In this document: piece after piece, positions 36,136 to 45,572 of the stretch
Layout of the letters: the number at the start of each line of letters is the position of its first letter
Position numbering within the stretch: the first letter of the stretch is position 1
NCBI GenBank assembly: GCA_017436285.1
Contig: JAFSDL010000001.1
Coordinates: 1 to 64,000 of the forward strand
Length of the DNA: 64,000 bases
Reading direction: 5' to 3'
DNA from: Clostridia bacterium
Lineage (GTDB): Bacteria; Bacillota; Clostridia; Oscillospirales; Acutalibacteraceae
Notes under the pieces: generated by a model
Seen by the model: the letters and a program-made list of their open reading frames with translations, nothing else
The model's database searches: none
Told to the model about the DNA's origin: nothing
Program-made: the position numbers and the translations under genes

Positions 36136-38313
36136 ATGGCAATTAATTTCTGCAAGGAATCAAACATTTTCAAGCTTGATACATATAGCTCAACATATAT
36201 TTTCGGAATTTTTGAGGGAAATTATCTTGTGCACTACTACTATGGTGCACCTATTCCCGACACAGATGTGAGCGCATTGTGGCTCAGACCCTGGTTTGCA
36301 TCATTCTGTCCTGACAGTCCATCTGCAAGAATCCCCAATTTCTCACCCGATGTTACGCCCTTAGAGTATTCAACCTTTGGTGCAGGTGATTTCCGCCTTT
36401 CTGCTTTTGCAGTTGAAAACAGTGAGGGGAACAAGGTTACTGATTTAAGATATATTTCCCACAAAATATATGATGGTAAAAAATCTCTTCCCGGTCTCCC
36501 CTCTCTTTACACAAATGAAGATAGCGAAGCACAGACTCTTGAAATTTTAACCGAAGATAAGGTAACGGGTGTTAAAGCAACCCTTATTTATACAGTTTTT
36601 GAGAAAAAGGGTGCTATCACAAGAAGCGTTAAGGTTGAAAACCCAACAGAGAAGCCCTTTTATATTGACACAATCCATTCTCTTTGTGTTGATTTGCCCG
36701 GCTACGATTATGATATGCTTGGTCTTTACGGAAGATGGGTAAAGGAGCGCTCACTTGACAGATACCCCTTACATCACGGTATTCAGTCCATTAAAAGTAA
36801 GCGTGGTTCTTCAAGCCACAACCACAATCCCTTCACTGCACTCGTAAGCAAAAATGCTACTGAGGATTATGGCGACTGCTATGGATTTAACCTTGTTTAC
36901 AGCAGTAATTTCTCAATTGATGTTGAGGTTGACGGATTTGCTTCATCCCGACTTGTTATGGGTATTAACCCCGAGGGCTTCAAATGGCTTCTTAACCCCG
37001 GTGAAGAATTCTATTCACCTGAAGCAGTTATGATTTACACCAACAAGGGTATCGGTGAAATGAGTCGTATGTTCCACAGACTTTATTCCGATAACCTTGT
37101 TCGCGGTAAATGGAAAAAAGCAAAGCGTCCTCTTCTCATTAATAACTGGGAAGGAACGGGAATGAGCTTTGACCACGATAAGCTTGTTTCCTTTGCCCAC
37201 CACGCAAAGGATATGGGCATTGAAATGCTTGTTATGGACGATGGTTGGTTTGGTAAGCGTGATGATGACAAATCCTCTTTAGGTGACTGGTTTGTTGCAG
37301 ATTACAAGCTTAAATACGGTCTTTCAGGGCTCATTAAAGAGGTTAATGCTTTAGGGCTTAAATTCGGTATATGGTTTGAGCCTGAAATGATTTCACCCGA
37401 TTCTGAAATTTACAGAGCCCACCCCGATTGGTGCTTGCATACAGAGGGCAGAGATAAATCCATTGCCCGTACACAATATGTTATTGACTATTCAAGGAAA
37501 GAGGTTCGCGACCACATCTATTCAATGATGTATAAAATTCTTTCCGAAAATAACATTGATTATGTTAAATGGGATTTCAACAGAAATCTTACTGAGGTTT
37601 CCTGTGCAGAGCTTCCCAAAGAGCGACAGGGTGAGGTTTTCCACCGCTTTGTTCTCGGCACTTATGAAATTATGGACAGACTCACAAGAGACTTCCCCCA
37701 TTTGCTTTTAGAAAACTGCTCAGGTGGCGGTGGACGCTTCGACCCCGGTATGCTTTACTATTCACCTCAGATTTGGACAAGTGACAACACCGACCCCATT
37801 GAAAGACTCACAATTCAGTTCGGTACATCACTTTGCTACCCTGCTTCCACAATGGGTGCTCACGTTTCTGCAAGCAGAAGAGCAAGCTATGAAACAAAGA
37901 AAAACGTTGCTCTTTGGGGCTCATTCGGTTACGAGCTTGACCCTGATAAATTAACAGAAGAGGAAAAAGCAGAAATCAAAGAGCAGGTTAAGGAATACCA
38001 CAAATATTATGATGTTATTCACTATGGTGAGCTTTACAGACTTATAACACCCTTTGAAAACGAATTCAAGGTTGCCTGGGAATTTGTAAGCGAGGATAAA
38101 AAGGAAGCACTTGTTACAGTTGTTAATATGCGCCAGCCTTATGACAGCTTATTCTTCCTGAAGCTCAAGGCTCTTGACCCTGAAAAGATTTATGAAATTG
38201 AAGAAACCGGCGAAGAATACAGTGGTGCATACCTTATGAACGCAGGTCTTAACCTTACTCACAAGCCAAACGGTGACGGAGCCTCATATCTGATTCATTT
38301 ATTAGCAAAATAA
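36136..38313 (+). CDS. Alpha-galactosidase, family GH36
   Basis: 725 residues, full length for the tetrameric bacterial form. Nucleophile Asp480 in YVKWDFNRN and acid/base Asp550 in TSDNTDP; MDDGWFGKRDDD (367-378) and the CSGGGGRFD loop bind galactose. No signal peptide: acts on imported raffinose-family sugars. Last gene of the operon. Confidence 0.95.
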   Translation: MAINFCKESNIFKLDTYSSTYIFGIFEGNYLVHYYYGAPIPDTDVSALWLRPWFASFCPDSPSARIPNFSPDVTPLEYSTFGAGDFRLSAFAVENSEGNKVTDLRYISHKIYDGKKSLPGLPSLYTNEDSEAQTLEILTEDKVTGVKATLIYTVFEKKGAITRSVKVENPTEKPFYIDTIHSLCVDLPGYDYDMLGLYGRWVKERSLDRYPLHHGIQSIKSKRGSSSHNHNPFTALVSKNATEDYGDCYGFNLVYSSNFSIDVEVDGFASSRLVMGINPEGFKWLLNPGEEFYSPEAVMIYTNKGIGEMSRMFHRLYSDNLVRGKWKKAKRPLLINNWEGTGMSFDHDKLVSFAHHAKDMGIEMLVMDDGWFGKRDDDKSSLGDWFVADYKLKYGLSGLIKEVNALGLKFGIWFEPEMISPDSEIYRAHPDWCLHTEGRDKSIARTQYVIDYSRKEVRDHIYSMMYKILSENNIDYVKWDFNRNLTEVSCAELPKERQGEVFHRFVLGTYEIMDRLTRDFPHLLLENCSGGGGRFDPGMLYYSPQIWTSDNTDPIERLTIQFGTSLCYPASTMGAHVSASRRASYETKKNVALWGSFGYELDPDKLTEEEKAEIKEQVKEYHKYYDVIHYGELYRLITPFENEFKVAWEFVSEDKKEALVTVVNMRQPYDSLFFLKLKALDPEKIYEIEETGEEYSGAYLMNAGLNLTHKPNGDGASYLIHLLAK

Positions 38314-38320
38314 TATAAAC

Positions 38321-38355
38321 AAAACCTCTTGGATTTGATTTTCCAAGAGGCTTTT
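38321..38355. terminator. Bidirectional terminator
   Basis: AAAACCTCTTGGA...TTCCAAGAGGCTTTT between convergent GH36 and rqcH genes. Confidence 0.85.
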
Positions 38356-38357
38356 AC

Positions 38358-40094
38358 TTATATATCTTTTTTAGGCTTAACATTAACCGACCAATAGGTG
38401 TAATAAACCACAAACCCGGGCTTTGAGCCATTGGGCTTCTTTATGTTTTTAACATCTGTATAGTCAACTGTAACAATTGTTCCGTCCTTTGCAGAGCTGT
38501 AATAGGCAGCAATTTCTGCAGCTTCCACTATGGCATCATCAGGTATTCCGTTACCATCATTGAGAAGAAGCACATGTGAGCCGGGGCATTTCTGGGCGTG
38601 AAGCCATATATCCCCTTTTTTACCAACTTTAAAAGTCAGTTTATCGTTCTGAATATTATTTCTGCCAACAAGCACTGTGCATCCCTGACTTGTTTTAAAT
38701 TCAAGGGGTGGAAGTGCTTGCTTTTTCATTTGCTTTTTACCCGTTTTTTTAGGCTTGATAAAGCCCTGAGAGATAAGCTCATCCTTTATTTCACCGAACT
38801 CTCTTTCAAGGGTTGAGCGTTCAAGCAAATCCTTAACGCTTTTAAGGTATTCTAAATCCTGCTCCCCCTCTTCAATAAGCTTAATAAGCATATTTTCTGC
38901 AGTGCAGGCTTTTCTGTATTCCTTATAAAGCTTTTGTGAATTCTGGGAGGGTGTGAGGGCAGGGTCAACTGAAATTTTTACGACATTATTGTTATCATAA
39001 TAGTTTTCAACCTCGTAAACATTTGCGCCCTTTTCCAATTTATATTGAACTGCAGTTATCAATTCCGCCTTTATTCTCAGTTCTTCTCTGTCAGCACATT
39101 TTCTTAAATCCTCTTGCTGATTATTAAGCTTTCGGGAGGTTCTTTCAATCGCATTATCAAGAAGTTTAAAAAGCTCTGCACCCTTTGAGCGAGTGCGAAG
39201 AACTCTGTCACGTTCTGAATAAAAGCCCTCTAAAAGAGAGAAAACACTTTCCTTTTCAATGGTCTTGTAGCCGGTGCCATATTGGGTAATTGGCATAAAT
39301 GAAAATTCCATTGGCTTTTCTGATTCATCAAGCACCATCGTGGGCTTTGCTTCACCATTCACAACCATTGTTTTGAGAGCACTGATTTCACAAAGAAGAT
39401 TCATTTTTTCTTCTGTGGTAAGCTCCCCTACCCCTTTATCATCGCCACATACCCTGAAAGCAATTTCTCTTGATAAAAGAGGTGAAACACCCTGCATTGT
39501 TTTGAGAATTGCAGAGGAAAGCTTTGAATTTGCGAGTGACAAAATGCCCTGACAGATATCCTGAGGCTCAACGCTTCTGATATCCAGCTTATCCTGAGGT
39601 GGTGGCAATTTATATTGCGCACCGGGTAAAACAAGGCGGTATGAGGATTTTTCGCTGTCAACACGCCTTAAGGCATCAACAATTCTGTTTTCCTCGTTAA
39701 AAAGAATAACATTACTGTGCTGCGCCATTATTTCAACCGCAAGAGTAAGCTTTACTCTGTCACCGATTTCATTTGTGGCATCAAAATTGAAAAACGCAAT
39801 TCTGTCAAGCCCATATTGTTCAACACTAACAAGAGTTGCACCCACAAGGCGCTTTCTGAAAAGCATACATAGCATTGGCGGTGTCTGTGGGTTTTCAGGC
39901 ACAGAATTCACCACAGCAAAGCGAGGGCTGTTTGCATCTGCCGAAAAATAAAGCTTATGCATACCCGCCCTTGTCCGCATTATGAACACCAACTCATTTT
40001 TTGAGGGTTGGTGAATTTTATCAACCTTTGCACCTGCCAGAAGCTCATTTACCTCTGCAACAAGAAAGTTCAAATAAATACCATCTAAAGCCAT
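38358..40094 (-). CDS. rqcH: Rqc2/NEMF homolog RqcH (NFACT protein)
   Basis: 578 residues. NFACT-N domain (about 1-190), helix-hairpin-helix, a central coiled coil (about 290-430) and NFACT-R (GCTVLVGRNNIQNDKLTF, DIWLHAQKCPGSHVLL). It binds stalled 50S-peptidyl-tRNA and adds poly-alanine tails; older annotations call it fibronectin-binding protein. Last gene of the DUF1858-trmK-ygjV-NIF3 operon, 11 bp after NIF3. Confidence 0.93.
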   Translation of the reverse strand: MALDGIYLNFLVAEVNELLAGAKVDKIHQPSKNELVFIMRTRAGMHKLYFSADANSPRFAVVNSVPENPQTPPMLCMLFRKRLVGATLVSVEQYGLDRIAFFNFDATNEIGDRVKLTLAVEIMAQHSNVILFNEENRIVDALRRVDSEKSSYRLVLPGAQYKLPPPQDKLDIRSVEPQDICQGILSLANSKLSSAILKTMQGVSPLLSREIAFRVCGDDKGVGELTTEEKMNLLCEISALKTMVVNGEAKPTMVLDESEKPMEFSFMPITQYGTGYKTIEKESVFSLLEGFYSERDRVLRTRSKGAELFKLLDNAIERTSRKLNNQQEDLRKCADREELRIKAELITAVQYKLEKGANVYEVENYYDNNNVVKISVDPALTPSQNSQKLYKEYRKACTAENMLIKLIEEGEQDLEYLKSVKDLLERSTLEREFGEIKDELISQGFIKPKKTGKKQMKKQALPPLEFKTSQGCTVLVGRNNIQNDKLTFKVGKKGDIWLHAQKCPGSHVLLLNDGNGIPDDAIVEAAEIAAYYSSAKDGTIVTVDYTDVKNIKKPNGSKPGFVVYYTYWSVNVKPKKDI

Positions 40095-40105
40095 TTTAAG
40101 TCCTT

Positions 40106-40852
40106 TTAAATGTAATTTATTGGGTTTGTGAAATCAGATACCTTGATTTCAATTTCATCCCCGAATTTTTCGTTAAGTGATTTACACAAATATTCACAAA
40201 CTACGTTTTCTGTTTCAAAATGCCCTGCAACAAGCATTGAAACACCGATTTCAGCAGAAAGCAGATATTCGTGGTGCTTTGCTTCGCCTGTAAGGAAAGC
40301 ATCTGCGCCAATGCTTTTAGCCTCTGCTACCAAATCCCCACCTGAGCCTGAGCAAAGTGCGACTGTTTTTATAGTTTTTCCTGAATCTATAAATGAAACC
40401 GAGCCACCTAAAGCAGATTTGATTTTCTTTGCAAGCTCCTCTGCAGTACAGGGTTCAATTTCACCATATTTGAGAAAATCATCATTATCAGATGCTTTCA
40501 AATTCTTAATACCAACCTTATTTGCAAGGCAGGTGTTGACGCCACCCTCTGCTTTATCAAGGCAGGTGTGGGATGCAATAAAGCTCATTCCCGATGCCAC
40601 TGCTTTATACACAAGGCTATCGGAAAGCACATTTGAAACAGGTGCAAAAATCAATGGATGGTGTGTTATAACAAGGTCTGCACCGAAGGAAAGGGCATCT
40701 TCAATAACAGAGCTTGTTACATCAAGAGCAACATAGATTTTCTTAACCTCTTTTTTATAAGAGCCTATAAGAAGACCGCAATTATCCCATTCCTCTGCAG
40801 AGTCAAAGGGAGCTATTTCGTTGAGATAATCATAAATATCCTTAACAATCAT
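40106..40852 (-). CDS. Nif3-like dinuclear metal centre protein
   Basis: 248 residues, the short form lacking the PII-like insert. Metal ligands in VITHHPLIF (His64, His65), Asp/Glu in SHTCLDKAEGG and the C-terminal VAGHFETE. Hexameric metal-binding protein; related proteins act as GTP cyclohydrolase-like enzymes, but the role is unsettled. The trmK-nif3 neighbourhood is widespread in Firmicutes. 11-bp overlap with the ygjV-like gene. Confidence 0.9.
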   Translation of the reverse strand: MIVKDIYDYLNEIAPFDSAEEWDNCGLLIGSYKKEVKKIYVALDVTSSVIEDALSFGADLVITHHPLIFAPVSNVLSDSLVYKAVASGMSFIASHTCLDKAEGGVNTCLANKVGIKNLKASDNDDFLKYGEIEPCTAEELAKKIKSALGGSVSFIDSGKTIKTVALCSGSGGDLVAEAKSIGADAFLTGEAKHHEYLLSAEIGVSMLVAGHFETENVVCEYLCKSLNEKFGDEIEIKVSDFTNPINYI

Positions 40853-41366
40853 TTTTCTTTTCCTTTTTTAATATATCGTATCTTATTATTGCAATTATGA
40901 GAGAGCTCATAACAATACATTCGGTTATAATACCTGCAACAGAGCCTGTAATTATGTTATAAACAAGCCAACAGGGTGAGCTTGGGAATGTAACAAGGCG
41001 TATTTTGGTTTCACTTTTAAGCCAATAGCTGACAGTTGTTAAAATCATTGCCATAGCAGGTAAAATTGAATACCAATCCACCCAGGTGAGAGCACTTGAA
41101 ACCGCACTTATAACAACAAAAACCCCTAACCATACGGGACTTTTAGCCCATTTTTTATCGTTATTGATAAAAACAATTGAACGAAGCATTCCGATTAAAT
41201 TAAGGGCTGCGCCTGTGTATGCACCCAAGAGTATGTAATGAATTATAAAGCATACCGCCGCACCAATCTGCACACCGATTATGCCCTTTCTTTTTTTCTG
41301 TTGGAATGAAAGTCCGTTAAGTGCCGCACCGCCAAAACCAACAATCTGCGCTATTGTTTCAATCAT
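40842..41366 (-). CDS. YgjV-family membrane protein
   Basis: 174 residues, five or six hydrophobic helices. Family features: a start reading IAQIVGFGGAALNGLSFQ, IGMLRSIVFINNDKKWA and SPCWLVYNIITGSVAG. Function unknown (one of the SWEET/PnuC-like small membrane families). 8-bp overlap with trmK. Confidence 0.85.
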   Translation of the reverse strand: MIETIAQIVGFGGAALNGLSFQQKKRKGIIGVQIGAAVCFIIHYILLGAYTGAALNLIGMLRSIVFINNDKKWAKSPVWLGVFVVISAVSSALTWVDWYSILPAMAMILTTVSYWLKSETKIRLVTFPSSPCWLVYNIITGSVAGIITECIVMSSLIIAIIRYDILKKEKKNDC

Positions 41367-42027
41367 TGATAAAATCCTTTAATTTCTGTATTGTTTCAAA
41401 GAGTTCTGTATCTTCTTTTCCAATTTCCTTGGTAGCATCGTACCTTTTCTGCAATCGGTTAACCTGTTTTTGAATATGTATTTTTGCATCTTCTGTTTTC
41501 GGGAGCTTTCCTAAAAAGCAATCTGCAACTGTAAATTCGCGAACCGCGCCCTTATAAAATGCATCAAAAGCGATATAAAATCTGTTACCTTCTCGGGTTG
41601 CGATTTCCTCACCGATTTCAAAACCGTTAGCAAAGAGAAATTCTCGCAAATCCTCTGCCCTGCTCTGAGGTTGAAAAACAAAATGAAGGCTTTCATTTTT
41701 AATCCAAGGGGTCTCCTTAAGCTTTTCGGCAATAAGAGTACCGCCCATTCCTGCGAAAACGATTTCATTAACCTCGTTTTCCCTGAATGAGTTAAGTCCA
41801 TCAGAAAGGCGAAGCTCAATTTTATCTGAAAGCTCATACTGTGCAACAGATTTTCTCGCATTCTCCAAGGGCATTTTGCCGATATCTGCCGCAATGGCTT
41901 TTTCGATTTTTCCCGACTGTATTAAATAAATGGGTAAATACCCATGATCTGTTCCTATATCGGCAACAATGCCGCCGCCCTTTACGAGAGAAGCGGCGGC
42001 AGAGAGCCTTTCGGTCAATTTAATCAT
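41359..42027 (-). CDS. trmK: tRNA (adenine(22)-N1)-methyltransferase
   Basis: 222 residues. SAM motif VADIGTDHGYLPIYL (21-35), NPPY-equivalent GMGG at the active site and a C-terminal coiled coil (FLGKLPKTEDAKIHIQKQVNRL). It makes m1A22 in tRNA. ATGA overlap with the DUF1858 gene. Confidence 0.93.
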   Translation of the reverse strand: MIKLTERLSAAASLVKGGGIVADIGTDHGYLPIYLIQSGKIEKAIAADIGKMPLENARKSVAQYELSDKIELRLSDGLNSFRENEVNEIVFAGMGGTLIAEKLKETPWIKNESLHFVFQPQSRAEDLREFLFANGFEIGEEIATREGNRFYIAFDAFYKGAVREFTVADCFLGKLPKTEDAKIHIQKQVNRLQKRYDATKEIGKEDTELFETIQKLKDFIND

Positions 42028-42224
42028 TTGCTTTCAAGAAATGCATTGATTTTGCCAACGAGCTCATCAGCATTAACGCCATGAACCATACAAGCCTGTT
42101 CAATAGTTTCGCCACGAGCTGAGGGACAACCGAGACAATGCATACCCATTTCAAGGAAGAAAGGTGCTGTTTCGGGCGCTACATCAAGAATTGAACCGAT
42201 GATTGTATCTTTATTAATAGTCAT
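42024..42224 (-). CDS. DUF1858 domain protein
   Basis: 66 residues from the ATG at 42224 (AAAGGAG upstream; the frame opens at 42266 without one). Family pattern: TIGSILDVAPETAPFFLEMGMHCLGCPSARGETIEQACMVHG, with a CLGC pair suited to redox or metal chemistry. Related domains accompany ScdA-like and hybrid-cluster proteins. First gene of the trmK operon. Confidence 0.87.
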   Translation of the reverse strand: MTINKDTIIGSILDVAPETAPFFLEMGMHCLGCPSARGETIEQACMVHGVNADELVGKINAFLESK

Positions 42225-42341
42225 TTTTAAAACTCCTTTGTTTTGATTTCTCCCATAGTATAACATAACTTTACATAAAAATAAATATAATTATGAAACT
42301 TTTTAACATATTTTAATACTTCTAATTGTTTGTTTTTACAA

Positions 42342-42370
42342 TTGAATTAAGCTTTGGTAAATGTTAAAAT
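42342..42370 (+). promoter_or_regulatory. Candidate promoter of the phosphoesterase-GH5 operon
   Basis: TTGAAT (42342-42347), 17-bp spacer, TAAAAT (42365-42370). An overlapping alternative is TTGGTA-N18-TATAAT ending at 42383. Confidence 0.5.
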
Positions 42371-42409
42371 TAAAGTGTATAATTTTGTACCTATTCAGGA
42401 GGAGTTAAT

Positions 42410-43624
42410 ATGCTTCAGAAAGATTTCAAACCGATTCTCAGATTTATGGTTACAAGCGATGTTCATATTAAGGATGAGCCTTGCATTGAAGAAGAAAGAC
42501 TTGAAAAAGCAATTAAAAGAGTTTATCAGCTTTGTGAAGAAAGCGAATATAATAAGCTTGATGCATTTTATTCCGTTGGTGACTTTGCAAACAGCGGTAC
42601 TGAGCTTCAGATGAGGAAATTCAAGGAAATTGTTGGAAAAAATCTCAAGCCCGAAACTCAATACGCACTTACAATGGCAAGCCACGAATATCATAGCGAG
42701 GGTGTTGAAGCGGCATATGAAAAATTCGGAAGAATTTTTGAAACCCCTGTTGACCAGCACAGAGTTATTAACGGCTTTCATTTTATAAGTATTACCTGTT
42801 CTCAGGGCTGCAATTTCCACTCCGACAAAATCGCTTTTGCCGCAAAAGAGTTAAAGAAGGCAAGAGAGGCAGACCCCAGGAAGCCTATTTTCGTTTTCCA
42901 GCATCCCCATATTACCGATACGGTTTACGGTAGTATGCTTTGGGGCGAGGATGAGCTTTATTCTACATATATGGACTATCCACAGATAATCGATTTCTCA
43001 GGTCATTCTCACGCGCCCATCAATAACCCCCGTTCAATTCATCAGAAGCATTTCACTTCATTGGGAACAGGCTCTCTATCTTACACAGAGCTTGACGAGT
43101 TTGATAAATACTACGGAACAGTTCCGCCTATGAAGGCAAATTTTGCTCAGTTCCTTATTGTTGAAGCTGATGCAGAGGGCAGAGTAAGAATTTATCCCTA
43201 TGATATTTTCACAGACAATTTCTTCCCCTATGTTTGGGAAATTGATGAGCCCTGGAACCCCGAAAGCTTTAAATACACTGATGACATCCGCTTCAAAACT
43301 GCAGTTACCCCCTATTTTGCAGAGGATGCAAAAATCGAATTCCTTGACCTTGACGATGACGGCTTCAGAGTTAAATTCCCTCAGGCTGAAATCTCCGAAG
43401 ACTATGTTAACGATTATAAGGTTGTTGTTATTGAAAAAGCAACCAACACAATCGTTAAGCAAACAAGTATGTGGTCAGAATATTATTTCTACAATATGCC
43501 TGAATATCTTGAAGTTGCTTACACGGACTTAAATCCTGAAACAGAATACGAAGTAAAAATCTATGCAGGTAGCTTCTGGAGAACAACATCTGCTCCCCTT
43601 TGCGCAGAAATTAAAACATTATAA
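42410..43624 (+). CDS. Calcineurin-like metallophosphoesterase
   Basis: 404 residues. Metal ligands Asp17 and His19 (TSDVHI), Asp58 (VGDF), His165/His167 (FQHPH) and the closing GHSH (198-201). The usual GNH[DE] motif reads ASHE (90-93), replacing the metal-binding Asn with Ser91. The C-terminal 110 residues form a fibronectin-III-like sandwich. No signal peptide. Substrate unknown. CAGGAGGAG ribosome binding site; upstream of GH5 by 36 bp. Confidence 0.82.
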   Translation: MLQKDFKPILRFMVTSDVHIKDEPCIEEERLEKAIKRVYQLCEESEYNKLDAFYSVGDFANSGTELQMRKFKEIVGKNLKPETQYALTMASHEYHSEGVEAAYEKFGRIFETPVDQHRVINGFHFISITCSQGCNFHSDKIAFAAKELKKAREADPRKPIFVFQHPHITDTVYGSMLWGEDELYSTYMDYPQIIDFSGHSHAPINNPRSIHQKHFTSLGTGSLSYTELDEFDKYYGTVPPMKANFAQFLIVEADAEGRVRIYPYDIFTDNFFPYVWEIDEPWNPESFKYTDDIRFKTAVTPYFAEDAKIEFLDLDDDGFRVKFPQAEISEDYVNDYKVVVIEKATNTIVKQTSMWSEYYFYNMPEYLEVAYTDLNPETEYEVKIYAGSFWRTTSAPLCAEIKTL

Positions 43625-43660
43625 TTTTTAAAATTTTACATTTAAAAGGAGGACTACATA

Positions 43661-45130
43661 ATGGACCAGATTAAAGTTTCCGGAATGAGATTTCTTGACG
43701 AACACGGCAGAGAAAGAATTCTCTGCGGTATGAACGTTGTTGACAAAAAAGACTTTGACGAAAAAAATCCCGGTTACGGCTACAATGCCGACAAATTCCC
43801 CTTTGAAGAATTCCGTGCAAGAGGATTTGACGTTATCCGTTTAGGCTTTACATGGGGTGCTATGGAGCCACAGCCCAACCACTATAATCAAAAGCTTATT
43901 GACGACCTTTGTGAATTTCTTGATAAATGCGAGGAATATGGCATTTATGCTTATCTTGACTGCCATCAGGATGTTTACGGTCCTTATTGCTATGGTGACG
44001 GCGCTCCCCGTTGGGCAACCTTAACCGACAAATACACCCCAAGAAAGCAGATTGCAGTCTGGGCAGAGCCTTATTTCTACGGTAACGCTTGTTTCAGAGC
44101 CTTTGACAATTTCTGGGACAATGTTCAGTACAACCGCAAGGGCTTGCAGGACTATTACGCAGATATGTGGAAAAACCTTGTAAATGCAGTTAAAGACAAA
44201 CCCGCTCTTTTGGGCTTTGACTTCTTTAACGAGCCTCATCCCGGTAAGGATGGCGGTAAAATTTTCAGAAAAATCGTAACAGGAGTTGCAAAAACTGCTA
44301 TTACAGATAAACGAGTAAATCTTCTTGAAATGGCTAAAATCGGTCTTTTCAGCGATGAAAAGCCCAAAGCACTTGACCAGTTCCCCGGTGAAGTTTTCAA
44401 GAAAATGAGTGAATCCTGCAACGGAATTGTTGAAAACTTTGATAAAAACCGCTATTCACCCTTCCTTTCTAAAATGGCAACCGCTGTAAGAGAGGTTACT
44501 GATAACGGCATTATGTTTATGGAAAACAACTATTATTCCAATATGGGTATTCCTTGCTGTAACGAACCTGTTAAAGTTAACGGTGAAAGAGAAAGTCAGC
44601 AGGTTTTCGCCCCTCATGCTTATGACCTTATGGTTGACACTCCTGCATATAAATACGCAAACAACTCTCGTGTTGGTATGATTTTTGACGAGCACAGAAA
44701 GACACAGTTAAGACTCGGTGTACCTTGTCTTGTTGGTGAATGGGGCTCTTGTGCAGAGGGTGACGGCTGGTATCCCCATATCAGATTCTTGCAGGACAAA
44801 TTTGACTCTTACAAATGGAGTAACACCTATTGGTGCTATTTTGATGACATTTTCAAACAGGACTTTATGAAAGTATTCACTCGACCTCATCCCAAGGCAG
44901 TTACAGGTGAAATTATTTCCTACAAATATGACCACGATGATGGCGAATTCAAATTAAAATACAATCAGACAGAAAAATTCAAGGTTCCAACAGTTGTTTA
45001 TGTTGACCGCAAGCCAAAAGAAATCAAATGTGACGGTAAATATAAAATAATAGAGCTCCCCGGTAATATCGGTTACGATATTGAATTTAAAACAGGCATC
45101 GGTGAGCAGGAAATTGAAATTGAGTTTTAA
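43661..45130 (+). CDS. GH5-family glycoside hydrolase
   Basis: 489 residues. Barrel with acid/base Glu191 in FDFFNEPHPG and nucleophile Glu360 in LVGEWGS; a C-terminal beta-sandwich begins near residue 415. The start (FLDEHGRERILCGMNVVDK) and YLDCHQDVYG resemble the endoglycoceramidase-like branch of GH5, which also holds beta-glycosidases. No signal peptide. AAAAGGAGGAC ribosome binding site. Substrate uncertain. Confidence 0.85.
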   Translation: MDQIKVSGMRFLDEHGRERILCGMNVVDKKDFDEKNPGYGYNADKFPFEEFRARGFDVIRLGFTWGAMEPQPNHYNQKLIDDLCEFLDKCEEYGIYAYLDCHQDVYGPYCYGDGAPRWATLTDKYTPRKQIAVWAEPYFYGNACFRAFDNFWDNVQYNRKGLQDYYADMWKNLVNAVKDKPALLGFDFFNEPHPGKDGGKIFRKIVTGVAKTAITDKRVNLLEMAKIGLFSDEKPKALDQFPGEVFKKMSESCNGIVENFDKNRYSPFLSKMATAVREVTDNGIMFMENNYYSNMGIPCCNEPVKVNGERESQQVFAPHAYDLMVDTPAYKYANNSRVGMIFDEHRKTQLRLGVPCLVGEWGSCAEGDGWYPHIRFLQDKFDSYKWSNTYWCYFDDIFKQDFMKVFTRPHPKAVTGEIISYKYDHDDGEFKLKYNQTEKFKVPTVVYVDRKPKEIKCDGKYKIIELPGNIGYDIEFKTGIGEQEIEIEF

Positions 45131-45146
45131 AAGCAACGACAAATTC

Positions 45147-45190
45147 AAACAGTGATATTCTTCAAATGATTAGAATATCACTGTTTTTTA
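45147..45190 (+). terminator. Terminator of the phosphoesterase-GH5 operon
   Basis: AACAGTGATATTCT...AGAATATCACTGTT with a 10-base loop, followed by TTTTATTTG. Confidence 0.85.
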
Positions 45191-45203
45191 TTTGATTTCA
45201 AAC

Positions 45204-45329
45204 TTAAAGAATGTATCCTTTGCAACAAATTTGATCCCCCGCTTTCCCATTAGGCTCAATCCCATGGAAAGCTAAAACATCTTCAATAGGAATAACTGTA
45301 TTTATGGTGTTAAAATCATATATTGCCAT
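45204..45329 (-). pseudogene. 41-codon ORF, possible primase-like N-terminal relic
   Basis: Encodes MAIYDFNTINTVIPIEDVL followed by AFHGIEPNGKAG and then unrelated residues to a stop. The IPIEDVL..GIE pattern resembles the start of CHC2-type primases of phages and conjugative elements, but no zinc site survives. Preceded by GGTGTATTCC, a poor ribosome binding site. Probably a decayed fragment; identification is tentative. Confidence 0.3.
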
Positions 45330-45358
45330 TGGAATACACCTCGAATTAAGCTTGTTTG

Positions 45359-45449
45359 CCTTCCTTCAAAGGAAGGTGTCGCGAAAATCTTGATTTTCGT
45401 GACGGAAGGTTCTTTGTTGCACAGCAACATTTCACTACAAGTGAAACCT
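45359..45449. repeat. Intergenic palindrome cluster
   Basis: Four short hairpins in a row: CCTTCC-TTCAAA-GGAAGG, CGCGAAAATC-TT-GATTTTCGTG, GTTGC-ACA-GCAAC and TTTCACT-ACA-AGTGAAA. The arrangement is that of dispersed clostridial intergenic repeats. With the relic above it accounts for most of the 45131-45572 gap; nothing else recognisable is there. Confidence 0.6.
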
Positions 45450-45572
45450 TAAATATACCCTTCAATATATGTTTTACTTCAGTACTTAAATTTTTACACC
45501 AAAAATGAAAATAAAAATAAAAAACGGTCAGTCACTGATTAAAATAATCAATGACTGACCAAATTCTAATAA

